From positions 107,149,501-107,213,500 of the forward strand of contig CM059586.1 in assembly GCA_030407085.1 (NCBI GenBank): a stretch of DNA of 64,000 bases, read 5' to 3'. The notes beneath the pieces are model-generated. The model saw only the letters and a program-made list of their open reading frames with translations. It was not told where the DNA came from and searched no databases. Positions 34,845 through 46,200 of this stretch are shown here, piece after piece; position 1 is the first letter of the stretch; each line of letters begins with the position of its first letter. A program made the translations under genes and the position numbers. The DNA comes from Trichopria drosophilae (Eukaryota; Arthropoda; Insecta; Hymenoptera; Diapriidae).

Positions 34845-35291
34845 CAATAAATATAAATTTTATGGGCTCTGTCTACCACTTGAAAAAAAAATTAAAAATT
34901 TCTTCTTAAATTAAAAGACACTATCACTTTTTAAACATACGAACAAAAATTTTTTAAATAATAAATAGAACTTGAAACTCTTTAAAAAAATATATACAAA
35001 AAAATAAAAATTAACTTTAAAAAACTCAACGTTTCGGACCTCTCGGGTCCCTCTTCAGGAGTCGATAATTAAAAAGTTTTTTTGACTGAGAGGTCCGAAT
35101 AGTTGAATCTTTTAAAGTTCATTTTTATTTTTTTTGTATATATTTTTTAAAGAGTTTTAAGTTCTATTTATTATTTTTTAAATAAAGTCTTATTTTTAAA
35201 AAGTGATAGTGTCTTTTAATTTAAGAAGAAAGAAGAAATTTTTTATTTTTTTTCAAGTGGTAGACAGAGCCCATAAAATTTATATTTATTG
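34845..35291. repeat. Palindromic repeat, about 0.45 kb
   Basis: AATAAATATAAATTTTATGG plus GCTCTGTCTACCACTTG at the left faces its inverse at 35252-35291. The arms of about 210 bases meet near 35075. Close to the centre lies CGTTTCGGACCTCTCGGGTC plus CCTCTTCAGG, whose inverse resembles a hammerhead core. Confidence 0.75.
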
Positions 35292-37172
35292 AAGAAATCA
35301 AGCCTACCCCTATTTGTATATTTTTATCTTCTACTTACCGCATCATTTTGGTTGCGCTTGCGTCCCATACTTACCATCGCTAAAAAACTTAATACAATAT
35401 ACATCAATCGCAACAAAAATGTCATTATCTAATTGAACCAAAACGAAGAATAAAAACAAACCCAATTTGACTTACAAAGTTTAATTTCGAAAGAGTTGCA
35501 CAACTTTGAGCACATCGTCAGTGGTCGCTGGAGCTCTTCGTAGGGCGATATTACTTTGTATGTGTGTGTGTGTGTGTGTCTTGAAGAAGAATCAAGCGAC
35601 GATTTCTTATGCCATCGCTATATTTCAAAGAGTACATATCAACTTATATCCTACATCTTTAATACACCCGTTCACTCACTAAATTTTAGTCGCATAAGCA
35701 CCGTACGACTACAATTTCTCTCTCTCTCATTCCCAGTCGCTCTGACATACACGAAGATAAGTAAGTAAAATACGAATGGTGATTCGACTGTGTCCGTAAT
35801 AGACACAAGTGTCACGAAATGAACAGCGAGACTCTAGAAATACCTCCGTTTAACTAATCGAGCCTCCATTCTTGTGCTTCTTCTTCCTGCGAAGCTTTTA
35901 CAAATTCCATTTCTCAATTCCGATAGACAATAAATAACACGCAGGGAACTCTCGAGTGATCCTTCGATCGTGCCCCGCACAGCCTTTCTAACGGAGAGAA
36001 ATCGTTTCATTTTAGTAAATCAAATTTTGTTTTTAGAATCTTGAAGACAATAAAAAGGATGCTAGTTATTGCTTTTGCAAATATCTCTTTACTTGGTTGT
36101 ACGATAAATGATTTTTGTACTAACAGGTGTCTCAAATCTTTAAAAATGAAATGCCATCGCTTTTCCTTTTCTTCAAGTTTCATTAAATTTTCCAAATGTT
36201 TACTCAAAACATTTCCTAAATTAACTAAAAGAAATTTCCAATGATTTTGCCTCTGCCGTTAGAAGAATGATTATTCGTTGTCGCCTCTGCACTGGAGGGT
36301 TTACGTTTTCGTCGACGAAAACTAAATTAGTTACACACCGAGAGACAAAAAATGACAGTCACCCTTGCATTCATTTTTTTCAGTCTGTTTCTTTCATTTT
36401 ACTTAATAAAAAGAATCGTTATTATGCGTATTTCTTCGTCGCAGATAAAAACTAACGCGATCCTTTTTCTTTTAGTCGAATATTTACACCTAATGTACGC
36501 ATCGGACAGTGCTTGGCTGAGGACGCGTTAGATAAAATTGTTCCTAAAAAGATAGCCCACTTTCATTTTCTGTTGTTTCTTTTAGCGGCTTGTCTTTTAT
36601 ATACAATTATTGGAAACGTTTTTTTTTTTTTTTAAATGCAAGTGGCATCGCGTCGTAGTTGAACGTCATCTAGATTAATAGATTAAAGTTATTTACGATT
36701 TTTCCTGCATGATCTTCTGTGCCTCTGCCTTTTATCCACTTTCCTAGGCGAATTTCATTTAGTCGACACTTATCCACGCACACACCGAATAAGTACTTGA
36801 ACATTTCACGACTTTCCTTACTATAAATTAATTACATTAAAAAATTCTTTAATTTACTATAATACATCTAGTATCTTAAGTGTATATTCAGCCTCCCTAA
36901 AAACGTTCCCATTTGTTGCGTACTTTTAAGTCTTTTTTTTTTCTTTTTTTTTTGTTTTTATTCGTTCTTTTGAAAAAACGGTCAACTTGAGCTTAGAAAA
37001 ATTCCAGATACGGCCGAATGGTTGTCTACATCGTTTGGGATGTACTGTCTTTTATCCTGGTGTTCCTTTCCTTTTCGATATGGAAAAAACCTTTCATCAA
37101 TTCTAATCGCCTTTGGAAAGTTTCGCTGCTCCAATGTAGAAGAATTCTAGATCATCGGCTGAGTCTTTATCT
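35292..37172 (-). other. Probable slimb 3' UTR and downstream flank
   Basis: This lies directly downstream of the proposed slimb stop codon and has less repeat content than its surroundings. 35680-37200 is unique-looking with mixed composition. No further coding exon is seen. A GT microsatellite lies at 35558-35579. The transcript end cannot be fixed, as several minus-strand AATAAA signals exist. Confidence 0.4.
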
Positions 37173-37246
37173 TCAGTGGCTCCTGGCAGCCGGTGCTCGG
37201 TAGCCGGTGTCCGTGAATTTGTTGGATTCACTCACTAACCGCTTGT
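37173..37246 (-). CDS. slmb: Probable slimb last coding exon
   Basis: A TTTCCAG acceptor at 37248-37247 is in the right phase to join the previous exon. It gives the tail [17 protein letters not shown] before TGA at 37175-37173. The GC-rich composition differs from the flanks. I do not recognise this tail with certainty. The alternative is read-through of the donor. Confidence 0.5.
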
Positions 37247-40200
37247 CTGGAAATTTTAGATAGCATCAGCGCTGTTGAAATGTCTTCCGTTATAAAAGTT
37301 TCTACTCACTCTTATATCACAATAAAGGAATCTTCGTGTGGATGCGTCACTCGTATGCTGTTGACAAACATTAAATTTAATTAAATCTATTATAGACAAT
37401 TTGTCAAATTTGAATTTTGAAACTTACGAGATGGAGATCTGGTATCGGATTGGTTAACGATGGCTGAATTAACTTGTCGAGATCCGATGCCGCTAGTCTC
37501 GCTGGTTGACGTACTGTCCTGATTGCAATTGAGGAAGTCCCAGATTAGGATGGTGTCGTCGTGTGATGACGACACTATCTGGAACTCGTCGAACTGAAGG
37601 CGAAATACACGACCTGTGTGTTCCTAATTAACAAAATTAGTTGCATTATTTTTAAGCATTTAATAGTATTTAATAGTATTTTTATTTAAAATAATGAACG
37701 TTGACTTACCACTAGTGTTCGAAGACAAAGCGTATTGGCAAGTGCTCGTGGGTCGAGCGCAGCAACCAAGTCCCAAACTTTAATTTTGCTATGACACAAA
37801 ACGATCATAAGTAATTGTTAATCAACTTAATAAATTATTGTATACTAATTTCTAAGTTTAACTATTAAAAGATTTATTTATTTATTTATTTAAATTATAA
37901 ATTTATTTATATATTTATTTATTTATTTAAATTATACATTTATTTATTTATTTATTTAAATTATACATTTATTTGTTTATTTATTTAAATTATACATTTA
38001 TTTATTTATTGAAATTATCCATTTATTTATTTATTTATTTAAATTATACATTTATTTACTTATTTATTTATTTATTGAAATTATGAATTTATTTATTTAT
38101 TTATTTATTGAAATTATGCATTTAATTATTTATTTATTTATTTATTTATTTAAATTATCCATTTATTTATTTATTTATTTAAATTATACATTTATTTACT
38201 TATTTATTTATTTAAATTACACATTTATTTATTTATTGAAATTATCCATTTATTTATTTAAATTATAAATTTATTTATTGAAATTATACATTTATTTATT
38301 TATTTATTTAAATTATAAATTTATTTATTTATTAATTTATTTATTTAAATTATAAATTTATTTATTTACTTAAATTATACATTTATTTACTTATTTATTT
38401 ATTTATTTATTGAAATTATGAATTTATTTATTTATTTATTTATTTATTGAAATTATCCATTTATTTATTTAAATTATAAATTTATTTATTTAAATTATAC
38501 ATTTATTTATTTATTTATTGAAATTATGAATTTATTTATTTTTTATTTATTTATTTATTGAAATTATGAATTTATTTATTTATTTATTTATTGAAATTAT
38601 ACATTTATTTAAATTATAAATTTATTTATTTATTTATTTAAATTACACATTTATTTATTTATTTATTTATTTAAATTATCCATATATTTATTTAAATTAT
38701 AAATTTATTTATTGAAATTATACATTTATTTATTTATTTATTTAAATTATAAATTTATTTATTTATTTAAATTAAACATTTATTTATTTATTTAAATTAT
38801 ACATTTATTTATTTATTTACTTATTTATTTATTTAAATTATAAATTTATTTATTTATTTATTTAAATTATACATTTATTTATTATTTATTTACTTATTTA
38901 TTTATTTAAATTATAAATTTATTTATTTAAATTATACATTTATTTATTTATTTACTTATTTATTTATTTAAATTACACATTTATTTATTTATTTATTTAT
39001 TAAAAATATCCATTTATTTATTTATTTAAATTATAAATTCATTTATATATTTATTTATTTATTTAAATTATGCATTTATTTATTTATTTATTTAAATTAC
39101 AAATTTATTTATTTATTTAAATTACAAATTTATTTATTTATTTAAATTAAGAATTTCTTTATTTATTTATTTAAATTATAAATTTATTTATTTATTTATT
39201 TACTATTTATTAACGGGCGGATTCGCCCTTGAAATATACATAAATTATTGAGGCATAACAACTATACATCGAGATAAGATACACAAGAAACAAACAATAG
39301 CGCATACAAACTACGTTTTTAATAAATGACTCGCAGTGGCGATTCTTCACGCATTATACGCAGCCGAAATGGCTCTGCTACACTCAGAAATAAAAGATTT
39401 TGATGAAAGACGATTAACAAGATTGGCTGGTAAAGTATTCCAAGATCTCCTCAGTCGGTTCACAGGGGCATGAAATGAATAATTTGACCTGCAAGTGTTC
39501 TCACATAATGTTCTACATATTCTATAAGTACGTATAGGTGTACGAGAAGGGAACAGTTTAGAGACATCAGGCGATTTAGTAGATCCCACTACAATTTTAT
39601 ATACCGTCAAAATATCTATATATTTATGAAGCGAATGAATTGTCGGAAGCTGAAATAATGTTGAAATACCAGAAAAATCATGTGAAAAACGATGCATAGG
39701 GCTATTAGTTTTGCTCGAAAGATATCTTAAAAATTTTCTCTGTACAGACTCTAATATCGTAACATCGGATTTAGTGTGAGGGGACCAAATAGGAGCTGCA
39801 TATGTTAAATGTGGGAGAACTAGTGACTTATAGAGAAAATTTTTTGTAGATCGCATTAAGAAACCAAGCTGCCTGAAAGCTTTGCCTGTAATTAATTTCA
39901 AGTGTCCAGAATAAGAGCCATGATTGTCAAAAGTAACCCCAAGGTCTTTAATTGTTGCAACGCTTCCAAGGTCCTGGCCCATAATAGCGTACTGGAAATC
40001 CATAGACGATCGTGACTTCGATAGATGCATGACCTTACACTTATTGATGTTTAATTGCAGGCCATTAAGATTACACCAAATTACTATATTTTCAAGATCA
40101 CGTTGGATTTTGCTAGCGTCCATAGGCGATACAATTTTATTATATAATTTTAAATCATCCATAAATTGGTTATCACAGGTCTACCCTTTATAAAACCGTG

Positions 40201-43200
40201 CTGCTGATTAATAATTTTGCTGAATATAAAATCCGACAATTTTGATGCGACAATGCGATCAAATAGTTTCGCTAAAACATTCAATACAGATATAGGACGG
40301 TAATTTAGAATATCTTGTTTGTTACCGGATTTTAAAATCGGCGTGATAAAAGACATTTTCCATATTGATGGGAATATACCTGATGAAAGGGAGGTATTAA
40401 AAATCAGCAGCAGAGGTTCAGTTAACGCAGGAATACATTTTTTTATAAATATCGGCGGTATCATATCTGGTCCACAACTTAATTCACATTTTAAATGATT
40501 GGAAGCACAAACAACATCCTCCTTGGTCATGACTAAGTTGACTAGAAAAGGATCGATATCATTAGTTACAGAAGCATTGGAGCTGGTGTTATAAATTGAG
40601 CTAAAATTCGTAGCAAATAAATTGGCAATATCTACACCGTTATCGGCATAAGTACCACCAAGGAACATGTTACTTGGAAGTCCATTGTATTTACGCAGGT
40701 TGTTAATATATGCCCAAAACGATTTGATATTCGTACGGGAATAGAATTCAACCTTCTTAATATATTGCAGATAAAGATCACGGGAAGAACGAATACATCG
40801 CGCACGAAGTTGTTTAAAAGTTATGTAATCATTAAGAAGGTTTAGATTCTTTCCACGTCTTGTGCGCAGCTTTTTTGGCGTTAATCAATTGGATTAATTC
40901 TGATGTATACCACCGCGGACGAGTAATATTGGAAAAAGATTTCTGTGAAATGTGATTATGTATAACATCAGTTAAAGCAGAATTAAACGTAGACGCCATA
41001 TTATTTACATCCGGACACGACAAAATTTCACGCCAATTAACATTAAACAAAATATCATTTAAAACATTGTAATTTGCGTTAAAAAAAATCAAAAGTCTTA
41101 TTATTAAAAGATAATGATGACGGCATTGTCATATTAAGACTGCGTATACTAGTAACATGATGCATGTCGGTTGGTAAAATGGAATCTTCTTCTGTAGAGC
41201 AATGCAAAGACGTATATGAAGAGAAGAGCAAATCCAGTGTATACCCTTTAGACAGCAAAGGTGCTATGTATTGCTTTAAATTTAGCGTTGAGAAAGTGCT
41301 GTGTAAAACTGCCGCATTATCTATTATATTGGGTTGTACGTATCCATTTCTGTGGTAATTAAGAGTATCGGCAGTGTAGCTCCATAGAATATTAGGCAAG
41401 TTGAAATCGCCAAAAATCATCCATTCACAGTTTGTGAATTTGTCGGCCAAAGTACTCAGTAATTGCGCATATTCGTGATAAACTGAGTTGAAAGATGCAG
41501 GTGAAAAGTAGGAGACAGCAAAGATATACTGCCGCCCTTTTAACCGCATCCTGATGAAAATATGTTCAGCAGTTGGGTGAACATACTGTATATCACAAGG
41601 GGTGGCTGCAATGTGTTTCTTGATGGCAATAAGAACTCCACCACCTCTTTTCGAATTCGACAGCTCGTAGGCGCGATCGGAACGGTAGATATTATAATTA
41701 TCCAATCCCAGTTCAGCGTCGGAAATCGAGTCATTTAACCAAGTTTCTGGAAAGGCAATGATGTCTGGAGTATTAATGAGCGTATTAATCGAAACGTGTA
41801 ATTGCGCTAATTTAGTTCTGAGACCCCGAGTATTTTGGTAAAGACATGTTAATCTGGACTCTGCTGAGAAGCTAACTGGTTGTGCTCTCGAATTTTGCAG
41901 TCATTGCTCTGACCGAAGTGAAATTAGATCATCTTCAGTAGTAATGCAGTAAGTATGCTCACCATTAGTAGTTTTTAAAAATATTTTGTGACCTCTTCTT
42001 TGCAGTTTAAGCCCGTGGTCACGGGCATAAGTTTTGGCTTTACCAAGTAGTTTGTATAGAGAAGGTGGTAAATAGTCATTAATAAATATCTCGTTGCCCG
42101 GCCAACTAGCATTAATTTCATTGGACTTTAATGTACCTTTTAAGCGCTCGAGCGAAACGGACAAAAATATTGCCCGACCGTGCCGAGTTAGTACGAGCCT
42201 GAGCAAAAGATGGACCGACTTCAATGGGCATGCCAAAAGTGATGTTAGTCGAAATATTACTGGTAGTAGCAGCGACTGGCATTCTATTTACACGCCCCAG
42301 ATCTTCGGGAGCTATCGGGACACCAACCAATTCACACACGCGTAGCACTATTGCCGAAAGATCTTCTTTGTCAGTATATGGGACACCTGCAATTACTACG
42401 TCATTATTATGACAATGGAGTTCAACTTCTGCCAGACGATTCTCTTTCAGCTTATCCGAATTGCGAAGGATGATATTTTCTTCTCTAAGAGCTGAGACTT
42501 CTTGTTCCAGAGAAACAATTTTCGAATTTTGATCAGAGACTAAAGAATACAGTTCATTAGTTTTAGTGATCAAGGCACTACAATGTTGTTCCGTGGATAA
42601 CTTAAAATTATTGAGGTCACTCTGAATTATATCCAGTGTATCCAACTTGGCCATTTTGCTATTTAAAAACGTCAGTTGATTTGCAATTGTGGCGAGAGTA
42701 ACGTCATCCTGTTCTTCGGATGTATTGACAGAATTTTTAGGTCGGGGACGTTTAGAGGAAGTCGATGCAGCTGGCCGTCCTCTAGGACGCTTTTTCGATT
42801 TGGAATTGCAATCTTCAAGTTCAATCAGATCGCAGCAGCAGAAAATGCCATCATCATTCAGAAAATTTTCCGTGATGCACGATTCGTGAACGACATTACG
42901 ACATTTGTTGCACAATACAGTACGTTCACCGCTGACCGAGACTTGACAAATTGTACAATTTTCGTTATCCTTTAAATTTACTAAATCGGCGACCTCTATA
43001 GTTTCTGCTACCGCGGTATCCACTTGTATTTTGGGAGGTGTCTTGAACATGTTGAAAAATATTGGGTTAAACAATGTCTAAAAACACGAACACTTTCGAC
43101 AATCCTAAAGTCCACGTGTCAAGAAGCGGGTAATAATGTCTTTAGATTTAAAATCAAACACAATGTGACACAAATATGTAAACACTAATAAACGCTCAAT

Positions 43201-46200
43201 AGTAGACACCGAAAAATTGGGACAAAAAAAATAAAAAGTTATAATAATAAAATGATTGAGGAAGTCATACAATAATAACATTATAATATAATAGTATTAA
43301 AAATATAAATATAAAATCACTAAAAAATTTTCATAGAAACGTCTTTAAAAGGGCCGAAAATAAATAACCGAAATTTCACTTTAATATTCGTAAACACTGA
43401 TAAACACTCAATAGTAAACACCGAAAAATTGGGACAAAAAATAAAAAGTTAAGTTGACATACTTTATGGACAGCAATAACGATGATTGAGGAAGATGCAA
43501 TAATAAAATTATAATATAATAGTATAAAAATATAAATATAAAATCACTCCAAAATTTTGATAAAAACGTCTTTAAAAGGGCCGAAAATAAATAACCGAAA
43601 TTTCACTTTAATATTCGTAATATCTAACATACACAAACACTCCAACGGTAAGCACTGAAAAACTTCAAAATAAGAACGTGTACGTATACAGTCCGGATTA
43701 ACGACGATTTTGAAATCCAGTAATAATAAATGTGTAATAAAAATATAATCCGACTAAAAATTTGGATAAAAGTCTTCTTAAAAGGCCAATATGCAATAAA
43801 ATAATTACACTTTAAAACACACCACACAACACTGAAAAATAGCAACGTATATGTATATCCAATCCGATAGTTATATGAGTATAATAACAATATAATCGGA
43901 CTAAAAATTTTAGGTGTCCTTAAAAGGACAGTTGATAATAACACGAATTGCACTTTAAAAATCGTAAAATATGTAATGCACAACACGCAACACTGAAAAC
44001 TTCGAAATAAAATCGTGTACGTATTGAGTCTGAAATAACGAAAATTGAGAAAACTCAATATTAATAAAAATATCGTTGTATTCAAGAAAAAGACCAGTTT
44101 CGATCAACTGATTTAATCACTGGAAATTAAGCAAATTACGTGGTGTATTTTTATCATTAAATTACCGAATAAATGAGCGAACGTTAACTGATATTCGACC
44201 GAGTCAACACGTCCGTATACTTCAAAGGCTGTACAGTAACTGTGATTTAAATTATAAATTTATTTATTTATTTAAATTATAAGTTTATCTATTTATTTAT
44301 TTAAATTACAAATTTATTTATTTATTTATTTAAATTATAAATTTATTTATCTAATTAAAAATTTTTTTATTTATTTATTTATTTATTTATTTAAATTATA
44401 CGTTTATTTATTTATTTATTTATTTATTTAAATTATAAATTTATTTATTTATTTAAATTAAACATTTATTTATTTAAATTATAAATTTATTTATTTATTT
44501 ATTTAAATTATAAAAACACAAGTTGAATAACTCACCCGTCGTAAGCTCCGCTGACGATGTGCTTGCTGTCGAATCTGATGCATCGAACCAGTTCTTCGTG
44601 GCCTTCTAAAACGCGCAAACACGCACCGCATTCGATATCCCACAATCTTATCGTATTATCGCTACTACCACTCACTACCAGACGATCTCTGTATTGCAAA
44701 CAAGCTATGCCACGTTTGTGTCCGCTTAACGTTCGTACAAATTCACACGTGGACGTGTTCCATACTTTGATAGTCCTATCACCACTCGCTGACACTATGT
44801 ACTTCTCGTCAAAGTCGACGACGTTCACCGCTGCACGATGTCCCACTAACACCCGCCTAAGAGCAATCTCCGTCTGCGATGTCATGTCCCAAACCGCTAT
44901 CGATCGGTCCTGTAAAACGAATGCAATATTGAGTTTGCGAAATCTTACGAGTAGGAGTCGAATGGATGTGACCACTTACTTTTGAACAAGTCACCATCAT
45001 TCCGTTGTTGAATCTGAGATGTAAAACAGCTTCGCAATGGTGGATGAGCGTGTTGACCATTTCTCCGGTGTTGGCGTCCCACACTCTCACTGTACTGTCG
45101 GACGAACCTGAGATGATTGCTTTGTCGTCGTACTGGAGGCACAAAACTGAGCCCGTGTGACCGGTCAGCACCTTGATGCACTGCAGGTTATTTCTATCCC
45201 AGATTTTGATTGTATTGTCCCTAAGTCCCGACACAATCTTCTGGTCGTCGTACTGCAGGCAGTAGACACCTTTCGAGTTTTCGCTACGGCAGTTTATTCT
45301 TTGCAGGTTGAACATACCCCTGCGCCAGTTGTTATCTATGCTATCGATGTCTTTGACAATCTTGGGGAAAAGCGTTCTATAAAAGCTATGATTAGGATGA
45401 CTTTGGCCTGGCCGTGGTTTAAATAAATAATGTATCCTGGAAATGTAATTCCATGCGTTAGAAGGTTTATATCGACGGAAAGGATTAACAAGTCCACGAT
45501 TCAATACTGACCAGCCTCTCCTCTCCGCTAAACCACGCCAAACCGAATCTGTCCTAACTTTACGTTCGATTAACTTTTTCCACAGCATACCTTCGCTTAT
45601 CACTCTGTACCATTCTTTACAAACCCGTTCGGCAGCGCATAACGAGTCTGCGTCCAGATACGAAAGAATGCTCTCTGCTACGTGATCGAGTCCTTTCTCT
45701 GAAAAATTACGTACCGGAATTAGTTTGTGGAATAAGACAGTAAAATAGATTTGATTATATAACTGTACTACGCTCTTTTTAACAGCATTTCATCTTATGG
45801 AATAATTCTGTGCGGAGGTGCCTATCCTAATGTACTTAATAAAATACTAAGATTACAAAATAGAATTGTTAAAATTATATTCAACAGAATTTACAGCTTC
45901 GATAATCTACCTCAGAAAATTCGCCCATTAGCAATTGATTCTATATTCAAAATCGAATCAACATTATATATGTACCTTAGAGAACAATACAATTTAGTCC
46001 CAAAAAGAACCAGAAATATAACATTATCTGGACCAAAGATCTATAAAAGGATTGGTAAAAAAATGTATAAATACTCAGCCACCTCGCTATACAATATGCT
46101 TCCAAGTTCACTAAAAAATCTAGTCCGCAGCAAAAAAAAAACATTAAATGTAAAATTACAAATTGGATCAAGACTCTTCACACGTGACGAAAACTCTACA

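Larger units (their letters stand above)
39212..44085 (-). mobile_element. Nearly full-length LINE: 5' monomers, ORF1, ORF2, 3' hairpin
   Basis: Read on the minus strand, it has tandem 5' units (44085-43180), ORF1 with a PHD-like finger (43074-41901) and a damaged ORF2 (41900-39347). A 3' UTR with AAGGGCGAATCCGCCCGTTA at 39231-39212 and a TAAA tail that has become a 1.3 kb array follow. It lies in the slimb intron between the 37.7 and 44.5 kb exons, in the same orientation as the gene. Both ORFs carry frameshifts, so it is inactive. Confidence 0.88.

Noticed and set aside
38083..38268. Frame of 61 codons rich in F, I, Y and L in the TTTA array
   Set aside because: It is low-complexity translation of ATTT repeats.
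37871..39211. CRISPR-like array
   Set aside because: The spacing is irregular and the spacers are themselves low-complexity; this is a eukaryotic intron microsatellite.
43624..44085. Minus frame of 153 codons upstream of LINE ORF1
   Set aside because: It lies across the 5' UTR monomers, is hydrophobic low-complexity and has no match.
45437..45511. The 25 extra residues as a constitutive slimb insertion
   Set aside because: Perfect GT/AG borders and restoration of the conserved [13 protein letters not shown] junction argue for an intron; retention is kept as a finding only.
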